Source of the DNA: Anaerolineae bacterium
GTDB taxonomy: Bacteria > Chloroflexota > Anaerolineae > Aggregatilineales > Phototrophicaceae
Assembly: GCA_017303635.1 (NCBI GenBank)
Contig: JAFLCG010000011.1
Span: forward strand, 177,802 to 241,801
Length of the DNA stretch: 64,000 nucleotides
Direction of reading: 5' to 3'
Shown: positions 14,444-22,280 of the stretch, one piece after another
Position numbering within the stretch: position 1 is the first letter of the stretch
Layout: each line of letters begins with the position of its first letter
The notes under the pieces: model-generated
Databases searched by the model: none
Told to the model about the DNA's origin: nothing
Seen by the model: the letters and a program-made list of their open reading frames with translations, nothing else
Position numbers and translations under genes: made by a program

Positions 14444-16585
14444 TTACATCGACGGGCGGGTGAAACCGCTCACCGCATCTGCACCACCAACTACCTCAAT
14501 GCTGTCGAACAGGACTTGCATGATGTAGCGCGGGTTGTGCGCGAATGCACCGGGGTCCTTGGCAGCAAACTGATAGTTGAAGGCGGCACGCAGCAGGTTC
14601 GGCGTCCAGGAAGCAAAGCGGTTGTCACCGTTCACTTCTTCGGGATCAGCCGTGCCGTTGCCGTTGGTGTCGATAAACCAGTACGGGTGGCTGTGCGAGT
14701 CGTACACGATACCCGTGCCGACCGTCTCAGTCGCGTAGGCTTGGATGGCCGCATACAGCGCCGTCTGGAAGCTCTCGATTTCAGCCTTGATAGGTTCGCT
14801 GTCGTCCCCATCACCGTCGTAGTCGACCAATGTCACATCTTCCGTCTGGCGGATCAGTTCCAGGTCTTCGACTTCGGCCACGTCTTCGTGGCAGTCTTCG
14901 CAGGTGTTCAGGTCAATCGCGCCGCTGTGCGGTTGATGGCAGTCGGTGCAGGACTGGATTTCTTCACCATCGTGCATATTCCGACCGAGGTATTCCTTAC
15001 CTTCGAACTGGTAAGCACCGCGCACGTCGCCACCGAACAGGGAAGCACCGGCAGCAAAGTAATGGATATTGCGGAAGGTCAGGCCCTCTGCAACTTCGTC
15101 ATCACCCACGCCTGCCCGGTTGATCGCGTTGTTGACGCTCACCGTGGATTCACGGCCCTGATGGCAGTTCAGGCACAGGTTATCAGCTTCACCTTCACCG
15201 AAAGTGACCACATCACCGCTGGGGAAGGCAACTTCATCATCAACGCGCAGCGTAAATTCGGAAACGCTGTCGTGGCAGGTGGAGCAGGTCAGCGAGTTCG
15301 ATGGCTCTGCGGCAATATTCACGCCGTTCTTCAGGTAGACTTCCAACCCGCCATCGGTATGGCAGCGAGCGCAGCTACCCGGAACCTCGCCCTCGGCATC
15401 CCAATGCCGGAAGGCTTCCGCTGTCACATTGAAGTGACCGGGGTCATTCCGATGGGCCGTGGACATATCGACCTGATCGCCGATAGCCGCATTCAAAGCG
15501 CTGATCGAATCGAACAGGATTTGGATCTGATACTGCGGGTTATGGGCATAACCACCGGGATCCTTGACCGTCACCTGGTAGTTGTAAGCCGCTTCCAGCA
15601 GATTGGCGGTGAAGGTCTTATAACCGTTCTCGCCGTTCAGTTCATCTGCATCGGCTTCGCCGTTGCCATTGGTGTCAACCAGGAAGTAGGGATAGGTTGC
15701 CGCATCGTAGACGATTCCGGTTCCTACCACGTCGCTGGCATAAATCTGGATGGCTTCATACAGCATTTCCTGAAGGGTTTCGATTTCTTCAGCAATGCCT
15801 TCGTTCTCATCGCCATCACCGTCGTAGTCCACTGTCGAGCCTTGCATCCGGATGAAGCGCAGGTCTTCAACCGTTTCCACGTCTTCGTGGCAGCTCGCGC
15901 ATTCGGCGACGTTCAGTTCCAGCGTGTGCGGATTGTGGCAGCTTGCGCAGGTCGCGTAACCAGGAACGTGTTCGTTCTTCATCTGGTAGACCTGTCCCTC
16001 ATACTGGTAACCACCTCGTGCTTCCGATCCATACAACGTAGCGGCAGCCGCGTAGTAGTGGATGTTGATGAAGCTGAGTTCTTCATTCACCACGTTCGGG
16101 TCGGTGATGTTCAGCTCGGTCAGTTTGGCAGTGATGGTGTCTGATGAGGCGCGGCCCTGATGGCACTGCATACAACGTGCGGAACCACCGTCGTCGGTGA
16201 TTTCTGCACCCGATGGGAATACGACCGTCGTCAGGGAGACTGCGGCTGGATTGTGGCAGGTGTCGCAGGAGACGACGCTGCCCAGCGGTGCCGGTGCGTT
16301 CACCACACCTGCTTCCGATCCGTCCGCACCGAGGAAGTCCAGATAGCCGCCCTCTGAATGGCACTTGGCACAGCGCTCCGGTATCTCACCCTCTGAATCC
16401 CAGTGGACGAAAGCTTCCGCCGTCCGATCCGCATGGGGGGACTCGACCCAGGCAAAGTAGTACTCTGCCAGATAGGGCGGGTCTTCCAACGGTTCGGCTG
16501 GCGCATCTTGTGCGCTCACGAGTAGCGCAAAACCCATAGTCAGGAACAGAGTCCCAACTACAGCCAACCAATGATACTTACGCAT
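14444..16585 (-). CDS. Decaheme cytochrome c made of two five-heme modules with EF-hand-like loops
   Basis: 713 residues from the ATG at 16585, which begins a signal peptide (MRKYHWLAVVG...SAQ) with an AGAGGA ribosome site 7 nt upstream; the frame stays open to 16702 but without signal character. The protein is an internal duplication. Each half has five CXXCH motifs in the same order (CAKCH, CDTCH, CMQCH, CASCH, CASCH; then CARCH, CSTCH, CLNCH, CTDCH, CEDCH). Each half then has two calcium-type loops (DYDGDGDENEG and DTNGNGEADADE; DYDGDGDDSE and DTNGNGTADPEE) and a closing segment like KDPGGYAHNPQY. It is exported and has no TM helix beyond the signal. Likely a periplasmic or surface electron carrier; the partner is unknown. 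It has its own terminator and shares an upstream inverted repeat with the nonaheme operon. Confidence 0.9.
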   Translation of the reverse strand: MRKYHWLAVVGTLFLTMGFALLVSAQDAPAEPLEDPPYLAEYYFAWVESPHADRTAEAFVHWDSEGEIPERCAKCHSEGGYLDFLGADGSEAGVVNAPAPLGSVVSCDTCHNPAAVSLTTVVFPSGAEITDDGGSARCMQCHQGRASSDTITAKLTELNITDPNVVNEELSFINIHYYAAAATLYGSEARGGYQYEGQVYQMKNEHVPGYATCASCHNPHTLELNVAECASCHEDVETVEDLRFIRMQGSTVDYDGDGDENEGIAEEIETLQEMLYEAIQIYASDVVGTGIVYDAATYPYFLVDTNGNGEADADELNGENGYKTFTANLLEAAYNYQVTVKDPGGYAHNPQYQIQILFDSISALNAAIGDQVDMSTAHRNDPGHFNVTAEAFRHWDAEGEVPGSCARCHTDGGLEVYLKNGVNIAAEPSNSLTCSTCHDSVSEFTLRVDDEVAFPSGDVVTFGEGEADNLCLNCHQGRESTVSVNNAINRAGVGDDEVAEGLTFRNIHYFAAGASLFGGDVRGAYQFEGKEYLGRNMHDGEEIQSCTDCHQPHSGAIDLNTCEDCHEDVAEVEDLELIRQTEDVTLVDYDGDGDDSEPIKAEIESFQTALYAAIQAYATETVGTGIVYDSHSHPYWFIDTNGNGTADPEEVNGDNRFASWTPNLLRAAFNYQFAAKDPGAFAHNPRYIMQVLFDSIEVVGGADAVSGFTRPSM

Positions 16586-16907
16586 AAGCATTTCCTCTGA
16601 TGGTAAATGCAATACTTCCACACTCAATTCTCGCACCAGGGGGCATTCATAACGTCCATCTGGAGGATGATTCCCGTTCATCCTCGTGGTTGAATTCCTC
16701 AAGATCTGTCAGGAGCTATCGGGGCATTGGTCAACCGCGCCGAAACATGACAAAACTCACTGTTAAGGTTTGATGAAATCGGTGATGATGTGTTGTAGGG
16801 TTACTGGCTTGCGGTACTCGTTGAGCACTTCATCTGTTGAATTGTCCCTGTAGCGCTGCGACCAGTAGCAGCCGCATGGCTATGACATTCAAATAGGGGA
16901 GGTGCCT
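16586..16907. promoter_or_regulatory. Divergent promoter region between decaheme cytochrome and hox operon
   Basis: 322 nt with the leaders of both units. It contains the inverted repeat at 16663-16685. No clear -35/-10 pair was chosen for either side. The hox side ends in a strong ribosome site, AGGGGAGG at 16895-16902. Confidence 0.5.
16663..16685 (-). promoter_or_regulatory. Inverted repeat upstream of the decaheme cytochrome gene
   Basis: Arms GAGGATGA (16663-16670) and TCATCCTC (16678-16685) with a 7-nt spacer, flanked on the gene side by CACGAGG as in the copy at 3626-3647. The centre is about 89 nt upstream of the start at 16585. The identical arms in front of two otherwise unrelated multiheme genes suggest a common regulator or leader structure. 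Confidence 0.55.
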
Positions 16908-17408
16908 GTGCAGAAACTGCTGGTTCCCGCTCCCTCAGACGATAAACGCTGGCGGATGGTGACTGCGACCATGCGCCGACATGGTTATCGCCGTGATGCC
17001 CTCATTGAAGCCCTGCATTCCGCGCAGGAAGCCTTCGGTTATCTCGATTCCCAATCACTCCAATATGTTGCTCGCAGCCTGAATCTTCCGCTCAGTCAGG
17101 TCTATGGTGTTGCCACCTTCTACAGCTTTTTTACGCTGAAGCCCCCTGGCGAACATACCTGTGTGATTTGCCTGGGGACGGCCTGTTACATCAAAGGCGC
17201 AGGGGAGATCATCGCCTCCATTCAGGATCACTTTGATCTCAAACCGGGCCAGACTACACCGGATGACCGGGCCTCGTTGCTCACCGCGCGTTGTTTGGGG
17301 ACGTGTGGTCTGGCCCCATCCGGCGTGTTCGATGGCGAAGTAGTGGGCAACCTCACGCCGGAGAATGTGGCAGAACGCCTGGAGGAGTGGCTCGATCATG
17401 CTGGCTGA
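16908..17408 (+). CDS. hoxE: NAD-reducing [NiFe] hydrogenase diaphorase subunit HoxE (NuoE-like)
   Basis: 166 residues from GTG 16908. The GTG at 16902 is also in frame but overlaps the AGGGGAGG ribosome site, so 16908 (5-nt spacing) is preferred. Thioredoxin-like [2Fe-2S] protein of the NuoE/HoxE family: cluster ligands in CLGTAC (CX4C) and CLGTCG (CX3C), preceded by the helical domain HSAQEAFGYLD. It belongs to the diaphorase half of a bidirectional hydrogenase and relays electrons to HoxF. First gene of hoxEFUYHW; its end overlaps the hoxF start by 11 nt. Confidence 0.93.
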   Translation: MQKLLVPAPSDDKRWRMVTATMRRHGYRRDALIEALHSAQEAFGYLDSQSLQYVARSLNLPLSQVYGVATFYSFFTLKPPGEHTCVICLGTACYIKGAGEIIASIQDHFDLKPGQTTPDDRASLLTARCLGTCGLAPSGVFDGEVVGNLTPENVAERLEEWLDHAG

Positions 17409-19047
17409 AGACCTACATCGGATGGCTGCTCACGAGCGAGCTCAGCAATTGCAGTACGACCATCACATTATTGTGTGTAGTGGGACGGCCTGTCGTTCGG
17501 CCAACAGCGAAGCAGTCAGGCAAGCCTTGGAACAGCAGGTGCAGGAGCGCAGTCAGATCGGTGTCTGCACGGTGACCAACGGTGGCTGTCGCGGGCTGTG
17601 TGCAGCCGGTCCAATGGTCTCCGTGGAACCCGCCGGTCTTTTATACCAGGGGGTGACACCCGCCGATGCAGGTGCGATTGTAGATAGTCTGGGATCGGCT
17701 CCAGTGCCGCACATTCTCTGTGATACCAGTGCCGCGTTCTTCAGCAAGCAGCGTGCGCTTGTCTTGGAGTTCGCTGGAAACCTCGATCCTGACCGCATTG
17801 AAAGCTACCTTGCCAATGGTGGCTATGACACATTGCTCAAAGCCGTCACCGAGATGACTCCCACCCAGATTCGCGACGAGATTGTACGGAGTGGTTTGCG
17901 CGGGCGGGGTGGGGCGGGTTACTCCACCGGCTTGAAATGGAACACCGTCGCCAAAGCCCAAAGCGCCGAGAAGTACGTCATCTGCAACGGCGATGAGGGC
18001 GACCCCGGCGCGTTCATGAACCGCAGTGAGATGGAGGATTATCCCTTCCGCATCCTCGAAGGCATGACCATTGCTGCTTATGCCGTTGGCGCACAACAGG
18101 GCTACATCTATGTCCGGGCAGAATATCCGCTCGCGGTCAGTCGCCTCAAAGGAGCTATTCGCCAGTCGGAGAAGTTAGGCTTATTGGGGAATGGTATCTT
18201 CGGTACATCCTTCAATTTTAATGTCGATATTCGGCTGGGTGCTGGAGCCTTTGTCTGTGGCGAAGAGACTGCGCTCATTGCCTCGGTCGAAGGCAAGCGC
18301 GGTAACCCGCGGCCCCGCCCGCCGTATCCCGCCGAACATGGCTTGTGGGGGCATCCCACCCTCATCAACAATGTGGAAACCTTTGCCAATATTGTGCCGA
18401 TCATCCGCAACGGCAGTGAATGGTTCGCGGGCATCGGCACGGCCAAAAGCAAAGGGACTAAAGTCTTTGCGCTCTCTGGTCGCATTCAAAATACCGGCCT
18501 GGTTGAAATACCCATGGGCATGACTCTCCGCGAAATTATCTATGACATCGGTGGGGGCATTCCCGGCGGAAGGCACTTTAAGGCAGTCCAAACCGGTGGG
18601 CCATCGGGTGGTTGCATTACCGCCCAGCACCTTGACCTGCCGATGGATTACGAAGCACTGATGCAGGTCGGTACCTTCATGGGTTCAGGCGGCATGATCG
18701 TCATGGACGATAGTTCCTGTATGGTAGATGTCGCCCGGTATTTCATGGAATTCTGTATGACCGAGTCCTGCGGGAAATGTATACCGTGCCGGGTCGGCAC
18801 CGCGCAGATGTTTGACCTGCTGGACAAAATCACCAGGGGAGAGGCCACGCTGGATGATCTGGCATTGCTCGAAGAATTGGCCGATATGGTGCGGAACACG
18901 AGCTTGTGTGGATTAGGGCAGGGCGCGCCGAACCCGGTTCGGAGCACGCTGCGTTACTTCCGGGATGAATACCTTTCTCACATTGTCGATAAAGTCTGCC
19001 CGGCGGGCGTCTGTAAGATGCAGCACCGGGAAGAGGTGCTGCCATGA
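17398..19047 (+). CDS. hoxF: NAD-reducing hydrogenase diaphorase subunit HoxF (NuoF-like)
   Basis: 549 residues from ATG 17398. An N-terminal thioredoxin-like [2Fe-2S] domain (CSGTAC and CRGLC) is followed by the NuoF core: the FMN/NADH-binding glycine-rich stretch GLRGRGGAGYSTGLKWNTV, then CNGDEGDPGAF, an SLBB-like region and a C-terminal [4Fe-4S] domain with CGKCIPC and a later Cys (TSLCGLG). The fused N-terminal domain is typical of HoxF and related NADH-linked hydrogenase subunits, not of complex I NuoF. It binds FMN and exchanges hydride with NAD(H). The start overlaps hoxE and the end overlaps hoxU by 4 nt. Confidence 0.95.
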   Translation: MLAEDLHRMAAHERAQQLQYDHHIIVCSGTACRSANSEAVRQALEQQVQERSQIGVCTVTNGGCRGLCAAGPMVSVEPAGLLYQGVTPADAGAIVDSLGSAPVPHILCDTSAAFFSKQRALVLEFAGNLDPDRIESYLANGGYDTLLKAVTEMTPTQIRDEIVRSGLRGRGGAGYSTGLKWNTVAKAQSAEKYVICNGDEGDPGAFMNRSEMEDYPFRILEGMTIAAYAVGAQQGYIYVRAEYPLAVSRLKGAIRQSEKLGLLGNGIFGTSFNFNVDIRLGAGAFVCGEETALIASVEGKRGNPRPRPPYPAEHGLWGHPTLINNVETFANIVPIIRNGSEWFAGIGTAKSKGTKVFALSGRIQNTGLVEIPMGMTLREIIYDIGGGIPGGRHFKAVQTGGPSGGCITAQHLDLPMDYEALMQVGTFMGSGGMIVMDDSSCMVDVARYFMEFCMTESCGKCIPCRVGTAQMFDLLDKITRGEATLDDLALLEELADMVRNTSLCGLGQGAPNPVRSTLRYFRDEYLSHIVDKVCPAGVCKMQHREEVLP

Positions 19048-19757
19048 CCAACCGAGTCTTGACACTGCAGATCAACGGTCAGGAAGTGAGCGGTCGTGAG
19101 GATGAGACGATTCTGGAAGTCGCCCGCGAACATGACATCCACATACCCACGCTCTGCCAACTCGAAGGCCTGTCCTCCATAGGAGCCTGCCGTTTGTGCT
19201 TGGTTGAAGTCGCCAATGTCCCGAAGCTCTTGACGGCCTGCATCACGCCCATTCAGGAAGGCATGGAAGTTCACACCGAGTCGGAGCGACTGAACCATTA
19301 CCGCCGACTGGTGATAGAGATGCTCTTTTCAGAAGGTAACCATATCTGTTCCGTTTGTGTCTCGAATGGGCATTGTGAGCTTCAGAACATGGCTCAATTG
19401 CTCGGTGTTGATCATGTTCACCTGCCTTATCGAAACCCGCAGCGCCGGGTTGATGCTTCCCATGACCGATTTATCTTTGACCCCAACCGCTGTATTTTGT
19501 GTACCCGCTGTGTCCGGGTTTGTGATGAGGTCGAAGGGGCCCACACCTGGGATCTCAAAGCGCGGGGCATTCAGTCCCAGGTGATGACCGATCTGAATCA
19601 ACCCTGGGGTGACTCGACCAGTTGCACCAGTTGCGGGAAATGTGTCCACCTTTGTCCGACCGGTGCACTCTTTGAAAAAGGCAAGTCCGTCGCGGAAATG
19701 TCCAAGCGGCGTGAATTTTTGCCCTATCTGACCATCATGCGGGGGAAGCACCGATGA
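19044..19757 (+). CDS. hoxU: Hydrogenase diaphorase Fe-S subunit HoxU
   Basis: 237 residues, homologous to the N-terminal part of NuoG. It has a plant-type [2Fe-2S] domain (Cys in TLCQLEGLSSIGACRLCLVEV, fourth Cys in TACITP), a His/Cys-ligated [4Fe-4S] region (CSVCVSNGHCELQ) and two ferredoxin-type [4Fe-4S] clusters (CILCTRCVRVC and CTSCGKCVHLCP). It carries electrons between HoxF and the hydrogenase dimer. Overlaps neighbours by 4 nt on both sides, so strict operon expression is expected. Confidence 0.96.
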   Translation: MTNRVLTLQINGQEVSGREDETILEVAREHDIHIPTLCQLEGLSSIGACRLCLVEVANVPKLLTACITPIQEGMEVHTESERLNHYRRLVIEMLFSEGNHICSVCVSNGHCELQNMAQLLGVDHVHLPYRNPQRRVDASHDRFIFDPNRCILCTRCVRVCDEVEGAHTWDLKARGIQSQVMTDLNQPWGDSTSCTSCGKCVHLCPTGALFEKGKSVAEMSKRREFLPYLTIMRGKHR

Positions 19758-20284
19758 CCAGGAAAAAACTCGCAACTGTCTGGCTTGATGGTTGCTCCGG
19801 TTGCCATATGTCCTTTCTGGATATGGATGAACGTTTGCTAGCCCTCGCCGATTCCATCGAACTGGTCTATAGCCCGCTGGTGGACTTCAAACAATTCCCT
19901 GAAAGGGTCGATCTCACGCTGGTCGAGGGGGCCGTGAGCAGCGAAGACGACCTCAAGAAAATCCGCCATATCCGTCAGCATACCCGGGTGCTGATCTCGC
20001 TAGGGGATTGTGCCGTGACGGCCAATGTCCCGTCGATGCGGAATCCCTTTGGAGTGAAGGCCATACTGGACGCGGTGTATCAGCAGCCGGATCTGCTCAA
20101 TGCCCAGGTGCCGTCTGAAGGGGTACCGTCTTTGCTTCCGGTGGCGCGGCCTGTTCACATGGTTGTGCCGGTGGATGTCTATGTGCCGGGTTGTCCTCCC
20201 TCAGCCGATCAGATCTATTTTGTGGTGAGCGAATTACTTGCGGAACGCCAGCCTGACTTGCGCCGGATGCTGCGCTTCGGCTAG
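19754..20284 (+). CDS. hoxY: [NiFe] hydrogenase small subunit HoxY
   Basis: 176 residues, the short cytoplasmic small subunit of group 3 enzymes without the long C-terminal cluster domain or Tat signal. Ligands of the proximal [4Fe-4S] cluster are visible in DGCSGCHMSF, SLGDCAV and VPGCPPSADQI. It pairs with HoxH and passes electrons to HoxU. Start overlaps hoxU by 4 nt; hoxH follows after 12 nt. Confidence 0.96.
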   Translation: MTRKKLATVWLDGCSGCHMSFLDMDERLLALADSIELVYSPLVDFKQFPERVDLTLVEGAVSSEDDLKKIRHIRQHTRVLISLGDCAVTANVPSMRNPFGVKAILDAVYQQPDLLNAQVPSEGVPSLLPVARPVHMVVPVDVYVPGCPPSADQIYFVVSELLAERQPDLRRMLRFG

Positions 20285-20296
20285 AAGGAACTGGTC

Positions 20297-21709
20297 ATGA
20301 CTCAACAAATTCTCATTGATCCGGTGACCCGTATCGAAGGCCATGCCAGGATTACCCTTCAATTGGATGACTCCGGTCAGGTGGCAGACGCCCAATTCCA
20401 TGTCACTCAGTTGCGTGGTTTTGAGAAGTTCTGCGAAGGTCGTCCGTTTACGGAAATGCCTTCCCTGATGGCGCGGATATGTGGCATCTGTCCTGTCAGC
20501 CACCTGATGGCTTCTGCCAAAGCCTGTGATGCGTTACTGGCTGTCAAGATTCCGGCTGTAGCGGTCAAGCTGCGGCGTATCATGAATCTTGCTCAGATTG
20601 CCCAGTCTCACGCCCTCAGCTTCTTTTATCTCTCTGCCCCGGATCTTCTGCTGGGTATGGATGAAGACCCTGCCAAACGAAATGTGTTCGGTGTTCATGA
20701 GGTCGAACCGACTCTGGCCCGTGATGGCATTAAACTGCGCCAGACCGGGCAGCAAATCATTGAACTCCTGGGTGGCAAACGCATTCACCCGGCCTGGGTT
20801 GTTCCAGGTGGCGTGAGTGAACCCCTGAATGCGGCCAAGCGTGATCAGATCAAAGCCATGCTGCCGGAAGCCCTCACAATTGCCCAGCGTACACTCGATT
20901 GGTTTCAGACAGTCATTGACCGCTATACAGAAGAGATTAGTGCCTTTGCGAATTTCCCGACACTTTTTATGGGCCTCGTCAATCCATCCGGCGGGCTTGA
21001 ACTCTACGATGGGCAGCTCCGCATTACTGATCCTGCTGGCGTACCCATAACCGATGACTTTGATCCACAGGATTATGCGCGCTATCTGGCCGAAGCGGCT
21101 GAATCCTACAGCTATCTCAAATCACCGTACTATAAACCATTGGGCTATCCGGATGGGTTGTACCGTGTTGGCCCGCTGGCCCGCCTCAATATCATCAGTC
21201 ATTGTGGGACTCCGTTGGCCGATCAGGCCTTTGCCGCCTTTCGTCAGCTCGACCGCCAAAGTTCCTTCCACTATCACTTCGCTCGCTTGGTCGAAATCCT
21301 CTACTGCCTGGAGTCCATTGATCGCCTCCTGGATGAGCCGGACATTCTCAGTGAGCATGTTCGCGCTCATGCCATCCCCAACAACAATGAGGGCATTGGC
21401 GTGAGCGAAGCGCCGCGCGGCACCTTGATTCATCACTATCAGATTGACTCCAATGGCTTGATGACCAGCGCCCGCCTGATGATTGCGACTGGACATAACA
21501 ATCTGGCGATGAACCGGGGTGTCCTGCAGGTTGCCCGGCGTTTTGTGCAGGCTGATCACCTCTCCGAAGGGATGCTTAATCGGGTCGAAGCCGTCATCCG
21601 CACCTTTGACCCCTGCCTGAGTTGCTCGACCCATGCCTTGGGGCAGATGCCTCTGCACATCAAATTGCTTGCGCCCGACGGTCACTTGTTGGATGAAGTA
21701 CGGCGGTGA
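20297..21709 (+). CDS. hoxH: [NiFe] hydrogenase large subunit HoxH
   Basis: 470 residues. The N-terminal nickel-binding motif is RICGICPVSH and the C-terminal one is DPCLSCSTHAL. After the DPCxSCxxH/A site there is a tail of about 20 residues (ending DEVRR) that should be removed by the endopeptidase encoded next. Sequence style and gene order place it in the bidirectional, NAD-coupled group 3d. It catalyses reversible H2 oxidation. The hyp genes for metal-centre assembly are not in the window and must lie elsewhere. Confidence 0.97.
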   Translation: MTQQILIDPVTRIEGHARITLQLDDSGQVADAQFHVTQLRGFEKFCEGRPFTEMPSLMARICGICPVSHLMASAKACDALLAVKIPAVAVKLRRIMNLAQIAQSHALSFFYLSAPDLLLGMDEDPAKRNVFGVHEVEPTLARDGIKLRQTGQQIIELLGGKRIHPAWVVPGGVSEPLNAAKRDQIKAMLPEALTIAQRTLDWFQTVIDRYTEEISAFANFPTLFMGLVNPSGGLELYDGQLRITDPAGVPITDDFDPQDYARYLAEAAESYSYLKSPYYKPLGYPDGLYRVGPLARLNIISHCGTPLADQAFAAFRQLDRQSSFHYHFARLVEILYCLESIDRLLDEPDILSEHVRAHAIPNNNEGIGVSEAPRGTLIHHYQIDSNGLMTSARLMIATGHNNLAMNRGVLQVARRFVQADHLSEGMLNRVEAVIRTFDPCLSCSTHALGQMPLHIKLLAPDGHLLDEVRR

Positions 21710-21712
21710 ACG

Positions 21713-22180
21713 ATGCTACTCGTCATCGGCTACGGCAATCCCCTCCGGCGGGATGATGGGGTTGGACCCTGGTTGGTGGAGTATGTGTCATGCGTCATCC
21801 CTGATCCGTTCATTGAATGGCGGACATGCCTCCAATTAACTCCCGAATGGGCGGAACCCCTCAGCCGCGCTGATTGTGCCATCTTTGTCGATGCCACTGC
21901 GGAGGGGCATTCCGGTCAAGTGATGTGGTCTCGACTGGAAGTGCTCGATGATCTGCAATCGAGGGGGATTGTCCACCATCTAATTCCGCAAGACTTGTTG
22001 ACTGCAGCGCACTTCCTCTATGGTGCTCGTCCGGATGCCTATTTGTTGACGGTGACCGGGGAAGACTTTAGTTATGGGCAGGGGTTTTCCCCGTCCGTTC
22101 AAGCCCAACTTCCACTGGCAATTGAATATCTCTCATCTGCCGCGTCCATTCAGGCACTATTACACTTTTCACCTGAATAG
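21713..22180 (+). CDS. hoxW: Hydrogenase maturation endopeptidase HoxW (HybD/HyaD family)
   Basis: 155 residues. It starts LLVIGYGNPLRRDDGVG, the conserved nickel-sensing N-terminus with the acidic residue, and has a second acidic site in AIFVDATAEG and a His in IVHHLIPQDLL. This family cleaves the C-terminal peptide of the large subunit after nickel insertion. Three nt after hoxH, matching its dedicated substrate. Somewhat divergent in the middle but full length. Confidence 0.93.
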   Translation: MLLVIGYGNPLRRDDGVGPWLVEYVSCVIPDPFIEWRTCLQLTPEWAEPLSRADCAIFVDATAEGHSGQVMWSRLEVLDDLQSRGIVHHLIPQDLLTAAHFLYGARPDAYLLTVTGEDFSYGQGFSPSVQAQLPLAIEYLSSAASIQALLHFSPE

Positions 22181-22280
22181 GTGCCATCCATCACTGTCTC
22201 TCTCTTTGCGATTGTAGGACGATCAGGAACATAGCCTTTCTATTCGGCATGAGGCGTCTACCCCCAGGGAGAGGGTAATT

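Noticed and set aside
14516..16144. 542-codon plus-strand ORF opposite the decaheme cytochrome
   Set aside because: The minus strand encodes ten CXXCH motifs and a signal peptide; the plus ORF is the antisense reflection.
16586..16702. N-terminal extension of the decaheme cytochrome to 16702
   Set aside because: It has no signal character, it carries the shared inverted repeat, and a ribosome site fits ATG 16585.
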